Part shown: piece by piece, positions 1 to 6,957 of the stretch
How positions within the stretch are numbered: position 1 is the first letter of the stretch
Layout: every line of letters begins with the position of its first letter
NCBI GenBank assembly: GCA_002340515.1
Contig: DDMF01000082.1
Span: 4,786-22,840 of the forward strand
Direction: 5' to 3'
Origin: Rhodobacteraceae bacterium UBA2553
GTDB lineage: Bacteria > Pseudomonadota > Alphaproteobacteria > Rhodobacterales > Rhodobacteraceae
DNA length: 18,055 nucleotides
The notes under the pieces: generated by a model
What the model was told of the DNA's origin: nothing
The model's input: only the letters and a program-made list of their open reading frames with translations
The model's database searches: none
Made by a program: the position numbers and the translations under genes

Positions 1-1
1 G

Positions 2-310
2 TTCGGAATGCCGCCGATTATGCTGATGCGGCGCGTCACCATCCCCGCGATGATGTCATACGCCACACCGGGGCTTGCCAACCTGTGGCTGATCGCCACC
101 AAAGACACGGCCCTTTTGGCCATCGTCGGCTTTAGCGAATTGACCTTGGAAACCCGGCAAGCCGCCTCCAGCACACGGGCCTATTTCACCTTTTTTCTGG
201 CGGCAGGGGCGCTTTACCTGATCGTCACCCTGTTCTCGGGGGTGATCTTCGCGCGTATTGAAAAATGGGCGCGCCGTGGGCAGCCCTCGCTGAAAGGGAC
301 GGGCAGATGA
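2..310 (+). CDS. Polar amino-acid ABC transporter permease (5' end missing)
   Basis: This is the C-terminal part of an inner-membrane permease; the reading frame is open to the left edge, so the first ATG inside the window is probably internal. The visible ~100 residues hold an EAA-loop remainder (RRVTIPAMMSYATPGLAN), then the conserved segment IATKDTALLAIVGFSEL and one clear C-terminal membrane helix (FFLAAGALYLIVTLFSGVIF) before a basic tail. This pattern is typical of HisQ/HisM/ArtQ-type permeases of the PAAT family, which import polar amino acids with a binding protein and an ATPase. Its stop codon overlaps the start of a second permease of the same kind (ATGA), so the two should form the heterodimeric channel. 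The substrate cannot be told from the sequence. Confidence 0.85.
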   Translation, partial: FGMPPIMLMRRVTIPAMMSYATPGLANLWLIATKDTALLAIVGFSELTLETRQAASSTRAYFTFFLAAGALYLIVTLFSGVIFARIEKWARRGQPSLKGTGR

Positions 311-1080
311 TGAATTTGCGCGCCCTTTTGCAACCGCACCGAATTGTGCTGATGGTGCTGTTTGCCGCCTTGGTGATTTGCTGTGCGGTGTCCTTACGCT
401 GGGACTGGATCCCGGACTATGCCCCCCTTGCGATCGAAGGCTTGTGGCGCACCGTTTGGATCTTGATCGTGACCTGCGTGCTTGGGTTTTTGCTGGCCGT
501 CCCGCTTGGCCTCGCACAGGCGATTGGGCCTTGGTATCTGTCCATGCCCGCCAAAATGTTTTGCACGGTGATCCGCGGCACACCTTTGTTGCTTCAGATA
601 TGGTTGCTATATTACGGGCTTGGGTCGCTGTTTCCACAAATCCCCTGGATCCGCAGCAGCGAGCTGTGGCCCTATCTGCGCCAGGCGTGGCCCTATGCGG
701 TGCTGGCGCTGACCCTGTCTTATGCGGGATATGAGGGCGAGGTGATGCGCGGTGCGTTTGCCAGCGTCAATAAAGGCCAGCTTGAGGCCGCCAATGCCTT
801 TGGCATGCCGCGCTTTACCTCCTTTCGCCGGATCTGGCTGCCGCAAGCCATTCGCAGCGTGTTGCCGACCCTTGGCGGAGAGACGATCCTTCAGCTGAAG
901 GCCACGCCATTGGTTGCCACCATCACCGTGGTCGAGATCTATTCGGTGTCCTCCCGCGTGCGCTCTGACACCTTTATCGTGTATGAACCGCTGCTTTTGC
1001 TGGCGGTGTTTTACATGTTGATCGCAGGGGTAATCAATTTGCTGTTCCGCCGGTTCGAAAAGCAGGTGCCCGGCGTTTGA
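307..1080 (+). CDS. Polar amino-acid ABC transporter permease, second subunit
   Basis: An integral membrane permease of about 257 residues, the usual length for HisM/ArtM/GlnP-type subunits. After a short N-terminal helix it has the PAAT segment EGLWRTVWILIVTC, then the RGTPLLLQIWLLYYGLG motif. The EAA cytoplasmic loop follows (GQLEAANAFGMPRFTSFRRIWLPQA), which docks on the ATPase, and then ILQLKATPLVATITVVEIY. A longer reading frame opens at 265, but I chose ATG at 307: it overlaps the stop of the upstream permease as ATGA, which implies translational coupling, and it removes an N-terminus that would only shadow the upstream gene. It is probably the last gene of its operon, since a long repeat-filled gap follows. 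Substrate unknown. Confidence 0.9.
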   Translation: MMNLRALLQPHRIVLMVLFAALVICCAVSLRWDWIPDYAPLAIEGLWRTVWILIVTCVLGFLLAVPLGLAQAIGPWYLSMPAKMFCTVIRGTPLLLQIWLLYYGLGSLFPQIPWIRSSELWPYLRQAWPYAVLALTLSYAGYEGEVMRGAFASVNKGQLEAANAFGMPRFTSFRRIWLPQAIRSVLPTLGGETILQLKATPLVATITVVEIYSVSSRVRSDTFIVYEPLLLLAVFYMLIAGVINLLFRRFEKQVPGV

Positions 1081-1170
1081 GGGGCGGCGTGTGAGGGGTG
1101 GCGCATAAGGGGGACGCGCGGCAAAGGTCACCCTGCGCCAAGCGCGCCAAAATGACCGTTGTCCCGCCTT

Positions 1171-1273
1171 TAGAGCGTTTCCAGTTCACGTTGTATCGCC
1201 TGTTCGCTGCCTTTCGCTCGCTCAAACGCAAAAAGCGCTGACAGACGTTTTGATGAGAACTGGAAGCGCTTTA
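1171..1273 (+). repeat. MITE-like element, copy 1 (TA-bounded, inverted ends)
   Basis: A ~103-bp non-coding unit whose two ends are inverted repeats: left AGCGTTTCCAGTTC (from 1174) against right GAACTGGAAGCGCT (ending 1270), 13 of 14 paired positions. The match extends outward to a TA dinucleotide on both sides (1171-1172 and 1272-1273). A second copy lies at 1462-1565 in the opposite orientation, about 87% identical by hand alignment (about 13 differences, one of them a 1-bp gap, over 98 positions). Small size, inverted ends and a TA at the same offset at all four ends fit a non-autonomous element mobilised by an IS630/Tc1-type transposase, or a Correia-like repeat. No transposase is in the window. 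Confidence 0.7.
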
Positions 1274-1396
1274 AACAGTTTACAGTTTTGCCAAACCCCC
1301 ACTGAAAACTTTAAAGTTTCCCCTTTTGCCCCCTTTAAACAGTTTAAAGTTTCGCCTTTCAAATCTTTAAAGAGTTTACAGTTTTGGCGTGCGCTT
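1269..1396. repeat. Four-unit array with 32-bp period, A/T-rich core
   Basis: Four units start at exactly 1269, 1301, 1333 and 1365. Units 1, 3 and 4 begin CTTTAAACAGTTTACAGTTT, CTTTAAACAGTTTAAAGTTT and CTTTAAAGAGTTTACAGTTT. Unit 2 is more diverged (ACTGAAAACTTTAAAGTTTC) and contains a perfect 14-bp palindrome, AAACTTTAAAGTTT. The remaining ~12 bp of each unit is pyrimidine- or GC-rich and poorly conserved. A 32-bp spacing is about three helical turns, so the cores would lie on the same face of the DNA. The array starts at the right edge of MITE copy 1 and sits about 180-300 bp upstream of the efflux-pump gene. It may be a set of operator sites or a structured part of a larger element; the function is unknown. 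Confidence 0.7.
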
Positions 1397-1461
1397 GGTT
1401 AAGGTTTGATGCGACTTTTTGATTGCCCCCACGCGTCGATTTCGGCACTGATGGCCGTATC

Positions 1462-1565
1462 TAAAGCGTTTCCAGTTTTCACCAAAGCATCTGTCAGCGC
1501 TTTTTGCGTTTGCGCGACGCGAAAGGCAGCGAACCAGCGATACAAGGTGAATTGGAAGCGCGCTA
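1462..1565 (-). repeat. MITE-like element, copy 2 (inverted relative to copy 1)
   Basis: This is the inverted partner of the unit at 1171-1273. Read on the minus strand it shares long identical blocks with copy 1, such as TTCGCTGCCTTTCGC and CAAACGCAAAAAGCGCTGACAG, the latter in two parts of up to 20 bases. Its inverted ends (AGCGTTTCCAGTTTTC and GAATTGGAAGCGC) are bounded by TA at 1462-1463 and 1564-1565, and by CTAA on both sides (1461-1464 and 1563-1566). It ends only about 12 bp before the start codon of the efflux pump. The ribosome site GAGG (1569-1572) lies just outside it, so any promoter for that gene must lie in or beyond the element. Confidence 0.7.
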
Positions 1566-1577
1566 ATTGAGGTTATT

Positions 1578-2786
1578 ATGCACAGCCGTTCCGCCCTTTG
1601 GTTTATTCTTGCGACACTCTTTTTGGATGCGATTGGCATCGGGATTGTCTTTCCCATCATGCCAGATTTGATGGCACGTGTGGGGGCCGCCAGCACGGCG
1701 GATGGGGCCATTTGGGGCGGCATTTTGATGGCGTCTTATGCGGCGATGCAATTCCTGTTTGCGCCATTTATTGGTGGAGTTTCAGATGCTTACGGGCGCA
1801 GGCCTGTTTTGTTGCTGGCCCTTGTGGCGCTGACCGTGGACTATGTGATCATGGCGCTTTCAACGGGGTTTTGGATGCTGCTTGTGGGCCGTGCGCTGGC
1901 CGGGATTGCCGGGGGCACCTATATCACCGCCACGGCGTATCTCTCGGATATTTCAAAACCAGAAGAGCGTGCGGCGAACTTTGGCCTGATTGGTGCGGCC
2001 TTTGGCATCGGCTTTGTGGTGGGTCCGGGCATCGGCGGGCTGGTCGCCACATGGCATATCACCGCCCCGTTTTGGCTGGCTGCAGGGCTCGCCGGGCTGA
2101 ATGTCCTTTTCGGAATATTCGTTTTGCCAGAAAGCCTTAGCCCGGAAAAGCGGCGGCGGATCACCCGCCGGGACATAAATCCCTTCAGCTCAATTCTGGA
2201 TGCGTTTCGCCTGCCAGGCTTGGGCTTGCCGCTGGTGCTTTTGTTTATTTTCGAGTTCGCAAATATGGTCTATCCAACCCTTTGGGCGTTCTGGACCAAA
2301 GAGGTGTTTGGCTGGAATGCGGCGCTGATTGGAATGACACTTTCGGCTTATGGCGTTGCGATTGCGATCACGCAAGGCGGCGTGATGCGTGTCTTGATCC
2401 CGCGCTTGGGTGAGTATAAAACACTTATGTTTTCAGTTGTTTGCGCCCTTATCGCCTTTGTGACTTTTGGGCTGACGGCTTCGGTCTACGTGATGTTCGG
2501 CTTTCTGTTCATCGCCGCCTTATCGGATATGGCCCCGCCCACGATGACCGCGATCATGGCCAATCTGGTGTCGGACGATCGGCAGGGGCTGTTGCAGGGG
2601 GTGATCGCCTCATTAGGGTCGATCTCGGCGGTTGTGGCCCCGGTGGTGATGACCGGACTGTTCCAAACCTTTGCCGATGACACTGGCACCTACTATCTGC
2701 CCGGCGCCCCGTTTCTGTTTTCTGGTATGCTTCTGGCGCTGGCATTCCCGTTCTTTCTAAGGTTAAGAAATCGCGGAACGTCTTGA
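1578..2786 (+). CDS. MFS efflux transporter, TCR/Tet-like (DHA1)
   Basis: A 402-residue, highly hydrophobic protein with about 12 predicted membrane helices, the usual size of TetA-type drug:H+ antiporters. Helix 1 carries the family signature around D17 (FLDAIGIGIVFPIMPDL). The loop between helices 2 and 3 carries MFS motif A (GGVSDAYGRRPVL, residues ~66-78). A motif-C-like, glycine-rich helix (GAAFGIGFVVGPGIGG) is seen near residues 135-155. The start ATG is preceded by GAGG five bases upstream. Members export tetracyclines or other small amphipathic compounds by proton exchange across the inner membrane; the actual substrate here is not predictable. It directly follows the repeat island and is followed on the same strand by the lectin gene after about 40 bp. 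Confidence 0.88.
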   Translation: MHSRSALWFILATLFLDAIGIGIVFPIMPDLMARVGAASTADGAIWGGILMASYAAMQFLFAPFIGGVSDAYGRRPVLLLALVALTVDYVIMALSTGFWMLLVGRALAGIAGGTYITATAYLSDISKPEERAANFGLIGAAFGIGFVVGPGIGGLVATWHITAPFWLAAGLAGLNVLFGIFVLPESLSPEKRRRITRRDINPFSSILDAFRLPGLGLPLVLLFIFEFANMVYPTLWAFWTKEVFGWNAALIGMTLSAYGVAIAITQGGVMRVLIPRLGEYKTLMFSVVCALIAFVTFGLTASVYVMFGFLFIAALSDMAPPTMTAIMANLVSDDRQGLLQGVIASLGSISAVVAPVVMTGLFQTFADDTGTYYLPGAPFLFSGMLLALAFPFFLRLRNRGTS

Positions 2787-2826
2787 AAAAGCCGTTTTTA
2801 TTTGGCCTACTGGCGAAACAGGCAAG

Positions 2827-3189
2827 ATGGATGCAACCATGAGGATTTTTCAACGCAACCGGCTTGGGATTGAACAAGGCAGCCGTGTTTTGTTCTCGGA
2901 TTTCGAGCATGATGGCGAAATGTGGACCGGCAACGGCCCGCGTGAATTCCGCGCGGCTGTGAGTTTTGATAGCCGGTTTGATGAACTGCCCGTGGTGCAG
3001 GTGAGCATGTCGATGTGGGATATCTCCGGTGACACCAACCAGCGCGCTGACATCACTGCTGAACATATTTCGCACGACGGTTTCGAGATTGTCTTTCGCA
3101 CTTGGGGTGATACGCGCGTGGCGCGCATCCGCGCCGATTGGCTGGCGATGGGTGATATGAGTGACCCGGACAATTGGGATGTCGACTGA
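2827..3189 (+). CDS. H-type lectin domain protein
   Basis: A 120-residue protein that matches the H-type lectin pattern (PF09458) over nearly its whole length. It has an F-x-F entry (VLFSDFEHDGEMWTGNG), a central FDELPVVQVSMSMWDIS strand pair, then ITAEHISHDGFEIVFRTWGDTRVARIRADWLAMG; the GF-x-x-x-x-x-TW and final W-x-A-x-G features are characteristic. H-type lectins bind N-acetylgalactosamine-like sugars in invertebrates such as snails; bacterial members are mostly uncharacterised. There is no signal peptide, so it would stay in the cytoplasm unless exported by another route. ATG at 2827 is used; ATG at 2839 (MRIFQRN) is an equally plausible start. The gene ends just before the shared terminator. 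Confidence 0.8.
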   Translation: MDATMRIFQRNRLGIEQGSRVLFSDFEHDGEMWTGNGPREFRAAVSFDSRFDELPVVQVSMSMWDISGDTNQRADITAEHISHDGFEIVFRTWGDTRVARIRADWLAMGDMSDPDNWDVD

Positions 3190-3214
3190 AGAAACAGCCC
3201 AATCCTGCACAGCA

Positions 3215-3238
3215 AAAAGGGCCCCGTAGGGCCCTTTT
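3215..3238. terminator. Bidirectional intrinsic terminator
   Basis: A perfect 10-bp stem, AAAAGGGCCC paired with GGGCCCTTTT, closes on the 4-base loop CGTA. The stem ends in A and T runs on either side, so it works in both directions. It lies between the convergent lectin gene (ends 3189) and prs (ends 3265 on the minus strand) and should stop both. Confidence 0.88.
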
Positions 3239-3264
3239 GTATTTCTGGTAAGCTGTTGAAAATA

Positions 3265-4278
3265 TTAAGAATACATGCCTTCATAAAGCGGCTCAAGCGT
3301 GCCGTGGTCAAACAAGGACGACACGGACATGCCGCCCGCGATGTTTTGGATCGCTTGGGCAAACATTGGTGCGGTGGGCACAATGCGGATGTTGGGTGCG
3401 TTTTTCACAGCCTCGGTTGGTGCGATGGAATCTGTCAGCACAAGCGACTTCATGACTGAATTGGTCACGCGTTCCACCGCTGGGCCGGACATGACGCCGT
3501 GGGTGATATAGGCGTGCACCTCTTGTGCGCCTTTTTCCATCAGAACTTCGGCGGCTTTGCACAGGGTGCCGGCGGTGTCGCAGATGTCATCCACGATGAT
3601 ACAGCGTTTGCCGGTCACATCACCAATCACAGTCATTTCCGCGATTTCGCCGGCTTTTTCGCGGCGTTTATCGACGATCGCGAGGGGGGCGTTGATGCGT
3701 TTGGCCAGTTCGCGCGCGCGTGCCACACCGCCCACGTCGGGCGAGATCACCATCACTTCATCAAGGCAATCTTTGAAGTGGTGTTTCACGTCCAGCGCAA
3801 ACACGGGGCTGGCATAAAGGTTGTCCACTGGAATGTCGAAAAACCCTTGGATCTGAGTGGCATGCAGGTCCATGGTCAGTACACGCTCGATGCCGGATTG
3901 GGCAATCATATTGGCGACCAGCTTGGCCGAAATCGGTGTGCGGGCCTTGGTGCGGCGGTCCTGACGGGCATAGCCGAAATAGGGGATCACGGCGGTGATA
4001 CGCGCGGCAGACGACCGGCGCAGCGTGTCTGAGATGATCAGCAGCTCCATCAGGTTGTCATTGGCGGGGTTGGAGGTCGGCTGGATAATAAACATATCCT
4101 CGCCACGGACGTTTTCATAAACTTCGACGAAGATCTCGCCGTCGTTAAAGCGTTCGACGCGGGCGTCGACCAGTCCAACACGTTCGCCACGGTGCAGCGA
4201 CATGCGTTTCGCAACCGCCCCCGCAAGCTGTGGGTTGGCGTTTCCAGAAATCAGTTTTGGTTCGGTGAGCGGTGGCAT
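3265..4278 (-). CDS. prs: Ribose-phosphate pyrophosphokinase
   Basis: Makes PRPP and AMP from ribose 5-phosphate and ATP, feeding purine, pyrimidine, histidine, tryptophan and NAD synthesis in the cytosol. The 337-residue protein carries the class I PRPP synthase signatures: FNDGE near residue 45, IQPTSNPANDNLMELL near 65-80, the flexible catalytic loop PYFGYARQDRRTKARTP near 99-114, MDLHATQIQGFF near 136-147, and the PRPP-binding loop CIIVDDICDTAGT. A longer frame opens at 4326, but I chose ATG at 4278 (MPPLTEPKLISGN). It has GGGGA upstream and matches the usual family start, while the extra 16 residues are not family-like. It is a single-gene unit, convergent with the lectin gene and divergent from the isomerase gene at 4385. 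Confidence 0.96.
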   Translation of the reverse strand: MPPLTEPKLISGNANPQLAGAVAKRMSLHRGERVGLVDARVERFNDGEIFVEVYENVRGEDMFIIQPTSNPANDNLMELLIISDTLRRSSAARITAVIPYFGYARQDRRTKARTPISAKLVANMIAQSGIERVLTMDLHATQIQGFFDIPVDNLYASPVFALDVKHHFKDCLDEVMVISPDVGGVARARELAKRINAPLAIVDKRREKAGEIAEMTVIGDVTGKRCIIVDDICDTAGTLCKAAEVLMEKGAQEVHAYITHGVMSGPAVERVTNSVMKSLVLTDSIAPTEAVKNAPNIRIVPTAPMFAQAIQNIAGGMSVSSLFDHGTLEPLYEGMYS

Positions 4279-4319
4279 GAAGCAGTCCCCAGGGTGTTCG
4301 GTATGACAGAATCGTGACG

Positions 4320-4347
4320 TTGACACCCCTTACCACCCGGTTAGATT
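4320..4347 (+). promoter_or_regulatory. Probable sigma-70 promoter for the isomerase/hydrolase pair
   Basis: A consensus -35 hexamer TTGACA (4320-4325) is followed after 16 bp by TAGATT (4342-4347), a 4/6 match to the -10 consensus. Transcription would begin near 4354-4356, about 30 bases before the TTG start at 4385. It lies in the divergent gap with prs; I saw no equally good promoter for prs on the other strand. Confidence 0.5.
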
Positions 4348-4384
4348 CCTTAATAGGGTCAAGGTGACCGTAGGAGGATGAATT

Positions 4385-4981
4385 TTGGGACATGTAGACT
4401 ATTATTTCACAGTGTTGTCGCCTTGGGCCTATTTGGCCGGGATGCGGCTGGAAAAGATCGCCGCAAAGCACGGCGCAGATGTGACCTATAAGCCGATGGA
4501 TATTATGGCGATCTTTGATCGGATGGGCGGGGTGAAACCGGCCGAACGTCATCCCAGCCGGATGGAATACCGGATGCAGGAACTGCTTCGTTGGTCCAAA
4601 GAACTGAAGATTGACCTGAACCCCACCCCCGCCTTCTGGCCCACCAATCCAGCGCCAGCGTCCTATGCGATTATTGCCGCGCAAAACGCGGGTGGTGGCG
4701 ATTTGGGCGGGCTTGTGCACGGGATCACGCGTGCGTGTTGGGCTGAGGAAAAAGACATCGCACAGGATGAGGTGATTGGTGATCTGCTTGAGGCATATGG
4801 GTTCAGTCGTGGTTTGACGATGAGCGGAATGCTCGCAGGAGCTGATCGCTATGCCTCCAACACCGAAGCGGCGGTACGCGCAGGTGTCTTTGGCTCGCCG
4901 TTTTATATCACCGAAGATGACGCAAGGTTCTGGGGGCAAGATCGTCTGCACCAGCTTGACGCGCATCTTGGAGGGCGATGA
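4385..4981 (+). CDS. 2-hydroxychromene-2-carboxylate isomerase-like (DsbA/GST-kappa fold)
   Basis: A 198-residue protein of the DsbA-fold isomerase family. The N-terminus (VDYYFTVLSPWAYLAG) has Ser12 in the SPW position that replaces the CXXC of true DsbA and corresponds to the glutathione-activating serine of HCCA isomerases. The cis-proline loop near the C-terminus (RAGVFGSPFYIT) and the final FWGQDRLHQLDAHL are also typical. In naphthalene degraders this family isomerises 2-hydroxychromene-2-carboxylate using glutathione; roseobacters carry many members of unproven substrate. No ATG fits the frame. The start is TTG at 4385, preceded by a full AGGAGG (4372-4377) at 7 bases. It is probably co-transcribed with the alpha/beta hydrolase that follows. 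Confidence 0.85.
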   Translation: MGHVDYYFTVLSPWAYLAGMRLEKIAAKHGADVTYKPMDIMAIFDRMGGVKPAERHPSRMEYRMQELLRWSKELKIDLNPTPAFWPTNPAPASYAIIAAQNAGGGDLGGLVHGITRACWAEEKDIAQDEVIGDLLEAYGFSRGLTMSGMLAGADRYASNTEAAVRAGVFGSPFYITEDDARFWGQDRLHQLDAHLGGR

Positions 4982-4991
4982 TAACCGGGGG

Positions 4992-5858
4992 ATGACACGC
5001 ACCCTTTCAGCCCGCCCCCAACCGGAAATGACCGACATTCACTGGACCCGCATGGGGGCCGCCAAAAACGCTGCGCCTGAGGCGCTTTTTCTGCACTGCT
5101 CACTGGCACATCTGGGCGCGTGGCGTGGTGTGGCAAAAGCGCTTGAGGGGGATCTGTCGATGTTGATGATGGATCTTCCGGGCCATGGAAAATCTGCCGC
5201 ATATGATATTGCCGACCCGAAGCTGGACTATCAGGATCTCGCCTTATCTTGGGCGTTGGCATTGTTGAACGCTGAGGCGGATGGCCCGGTGGATCTGGTG
5301 GGGCACAGTTTTGGCGCGACCATTGCGCTGCGCCTGGCACAAGTGGCCCCGGATCGGGTGCGGAGCTTGACCTTAATTGAGCCCGTGTTGTTTGCTGCCG
5401 CCCAAACCCATCCGCTGTTCGCGGAAAACACCGCCTATATGGAAGGGCCGTTCGCTGATGCAATGCGGGCAGGGGACAAAGGTGAGGCCGCCCGATTGTT
5501 CAACGATTTATGGGGTAATGGCACCGCGTGGGAGGCGCTGCCCGAGCGGGTCCGTAAAGATATGGCCGCGCGGATTGATTTGATTCCCGTGGCGAAAAAC
5601 GTAACCCACGGGGATGTGCACGGACAGGTTGCGCCCGGTGCGCTTGAGGCGTTGGATATGCCGTGCCTGTTGATCGAAGGGGGAAATTCGCCCGCGATCA
5701 TTGCCGCCATTCACGACGTATTTGAAGCGCGCATTCCCGATGTGCGGCGGGTGGTGACTCAAGGGGCGGGGCATATGGCGCCGATCACGCATCCCGTCCA
5801 GGTTGCGCGTGCCCTTCATGATTTTCTGACGGCTGCCCCTCGCTTGCCGCCGCGTTGA
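4992..5858 (+). CDS. Alpha/beta-fold hydrolase
   Basis: A serine hydrolase of about 288 residues. It has the oxyanion-hole strand ALFLHCSLAHLGAW (Cys where HG is common), the DLPGHGKS turn near 61-68, the nucleophile elbow VGHSFGAT with Ser106, and a C-terminal catalytic histidine in GAGHMAPITHP; the acid is probably in the LLIEGGNSP stretch or after strand 6. The set resembles lactonase, haloperoxidase or esterase-type hydrolases; the substrate is unknown. A longer frame opens at 4851 inside the isomerase gene and is unlikely. I chose ATG at 4992, 11 bases after the upstream stop, with MTDIHW at 5028 as the alternative. Close spacing suggests an operon with the isomerase. Confidence 0.85.
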   Translation: MTRTLSARPQPEMTDIHWTRMGAAKNAAPEALFLHCSLAHLGAWRGVAKALEGDLSMLMMDLPGHGKSAAYDIADPKLDYQDLALSWALALLNAEADGPVDLVGHSFGATIALRLAQVAPDRVRSLTLIEPVLFAAAQTHPLFAENTAYMEGPFADAMRAGDKGEAARLFNDLWGNGTAWEALPERVRKDMAARIDLIPVAKNVTHGDVHGQVAPGALEALDMPCLLIEGGNSPAIIAAIHDVFEARIPDVRRVVTQGAGHMAPITHPVQVARALHDFLTAAPRLPPR

Positions 5859-5871
5859 CGCGCGAATTTCT

Positions 5872-5906
5872 TGCCTTCGGCGAGGATATTTTTGGAAAAG
5901 GGAAAA
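5872..5906. repeat. Roseobacter-type intergenic motif, possible terminator
   Basis: The gap between the convergent hydrolase and threonine aldolase genes holds TTGCCTTCGGCGAGGATATT followed by TTTGGAAAAGGGAAAAG. From general knowledge, close variants (CCTCCGGCGGGAGTATTT followed by GGAAAAG) are very common at gene ends in Rhodobacteraceae. The CCTT-CGGC-GAGG core can form only a 4-bp hairpin before a T run, so it may be a weak terminator. Only one copy is in this window, so the repeat status rests on memory. Confidence 0.45.
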
Positions 5907-5907
5907 G

Positions 5908-6957
5908 CTAGGCGCGGATCAGGTCTAGGAACCGGTCAACGTTTTCATCGCTCATCGACCAATCGGCCACCATGCGCGCGGTGAGGATTTCGTCGGGATC
6001 ATCGCCGACCAGATCGTCATTCCACACGTAATAGGATGCCCCCGCATCATGCAGACGTTGGTGGCCTGCGCGTGACCAGCCGGCAAAGCTGATGTTCGCC
6101 TCTGGTTCAAATTGATAACTCGCGTCGGGCAGCTGTTTCAACCCGCGGGCAACGCGGGCGTTGGCGCCGTTTGCTTGACGGGCCAGATCCAGCCAGAGGC
6201 CGTTTTCGAGATAGGCCAGCATTTGAGCCGAGAGGAAGCGGTGTTTGGAAAAGAGATGTGCGCCACGTTTGCGGCGCAGTTCAAATTCACGGGCGTGTTT
6301 GGGATCAAAAAAGATCACCGCTTCAACACCCATACAGCCATTTTTGGTGCCGCCAAAGCTGACCACATCAATGCCGGCTTTCCATGTCATTTCAGCAGGT
6401 GTGCAGTTCTGCGCAACAACAGCATTGGCAAAGCGCGCGCCGTCAAGGTGGGTGGCAAGGCCGAAGTCTTTGGCGATTTTGGTGAGCGCTGCAATCTCAG
6501 CCACCGAATAGACTGTGCCGCGTTCGGTGACATTGGTGATAGAGACGGGCCCGCGTGCAGGGCCATGAACGCCGCGGGTTTCTTCGCCAGCGATGGAGGC
6601 GCGCAGGGTGTCGGGGGTCATTTTGGCGTTCACAGAGGGCACCAAAGTCAGCTTGGCGCCACCGGTGTAAAACTCTGGCCCATTGCATTCATCTTCGTGG
6701 ATATGGGCCTCTGGCGCGCAGAAGATGGTTTCAAACGGTTGGGTGAGTGTGGCCAAGGACAGCACGTTTGCGGCGGTGCCAGTGGCGACCAGATAAACGG
6801 CGGCATCAGGTGCTTCAAACAGTTCGCGGATTTGGGCGGTGACCTGTGCATTCAGATCATCAGCGCCGTAAGGCATGGCATAGCCATCGCTGGCATTCAC
6901 AATGGATTCGAGGATTTTCGGATGCACCGGGCCGGTGTTGTCAGAGGCAAAAAACAT
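5908..6957 (-). CDS. ltaE: Low-specificity L-threonine aldolase
   Basis: A PLP enzyme of 349 residues that splits L-threonine or L-allo-threonine to glycine and acetaldehyde. Fold-type I landmarks are clear: N-terminal FFASDNTGPVHPKIL, YGADD at 30-34, the phosphate-binding TGTAAN at 59-64, HIHEDE at 85-90, the pyridine-nitrogen Asp in HLDGAR (170-175), and the Schiff-base Lys205 in SFGGTKNG. This is the beta-eliminating lyase/threonine aldolase family (PF01212). Its ATG overlaps the stop of the ycgN-type gene by one base (TGATG), so translation is coupled. It is the last gene of the minus-strand run. Confidence 0.93.
   Translation of the reverse strand: MFFASDNTGPVHPKILESIVNASDGYAMPYGADDLNAQVTAQIRELFEAPDAAVYLVATGTAANVLSLATLTQPFETIFCAPEAHIHEDECNGPEFYTGGAKLTLVPSVNAKMTPDTLRASIAGEETRGVHGPARGPVSITNVTERGTVYSVAEIAALTKIAKDFGLATHLDGARFANAVVAQNCTPAEMTWKAGIDVVSFGGTKNGCMGVEAVIFFDPKHAREFELRRKRGAHLFSKHRFLSAQMLAYLENGLWLDLARQANGANARVARGLKQLPDASYQFEPEANISFAGWSRAGHQRLHDAGASYYVWNDDLVGDDPDEILTARMVADWSMSDENVDRFLDLIRA

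Noticed and set aside
1269..1396. Phased repeats as a small CRISPR array
   Set aside because: The conserved core is about 20 bp with spacers of only ~12 bp, the cores vary between units, and there are no cas genes; CRISPR spacers are about 30 bp with near-identical repeats.
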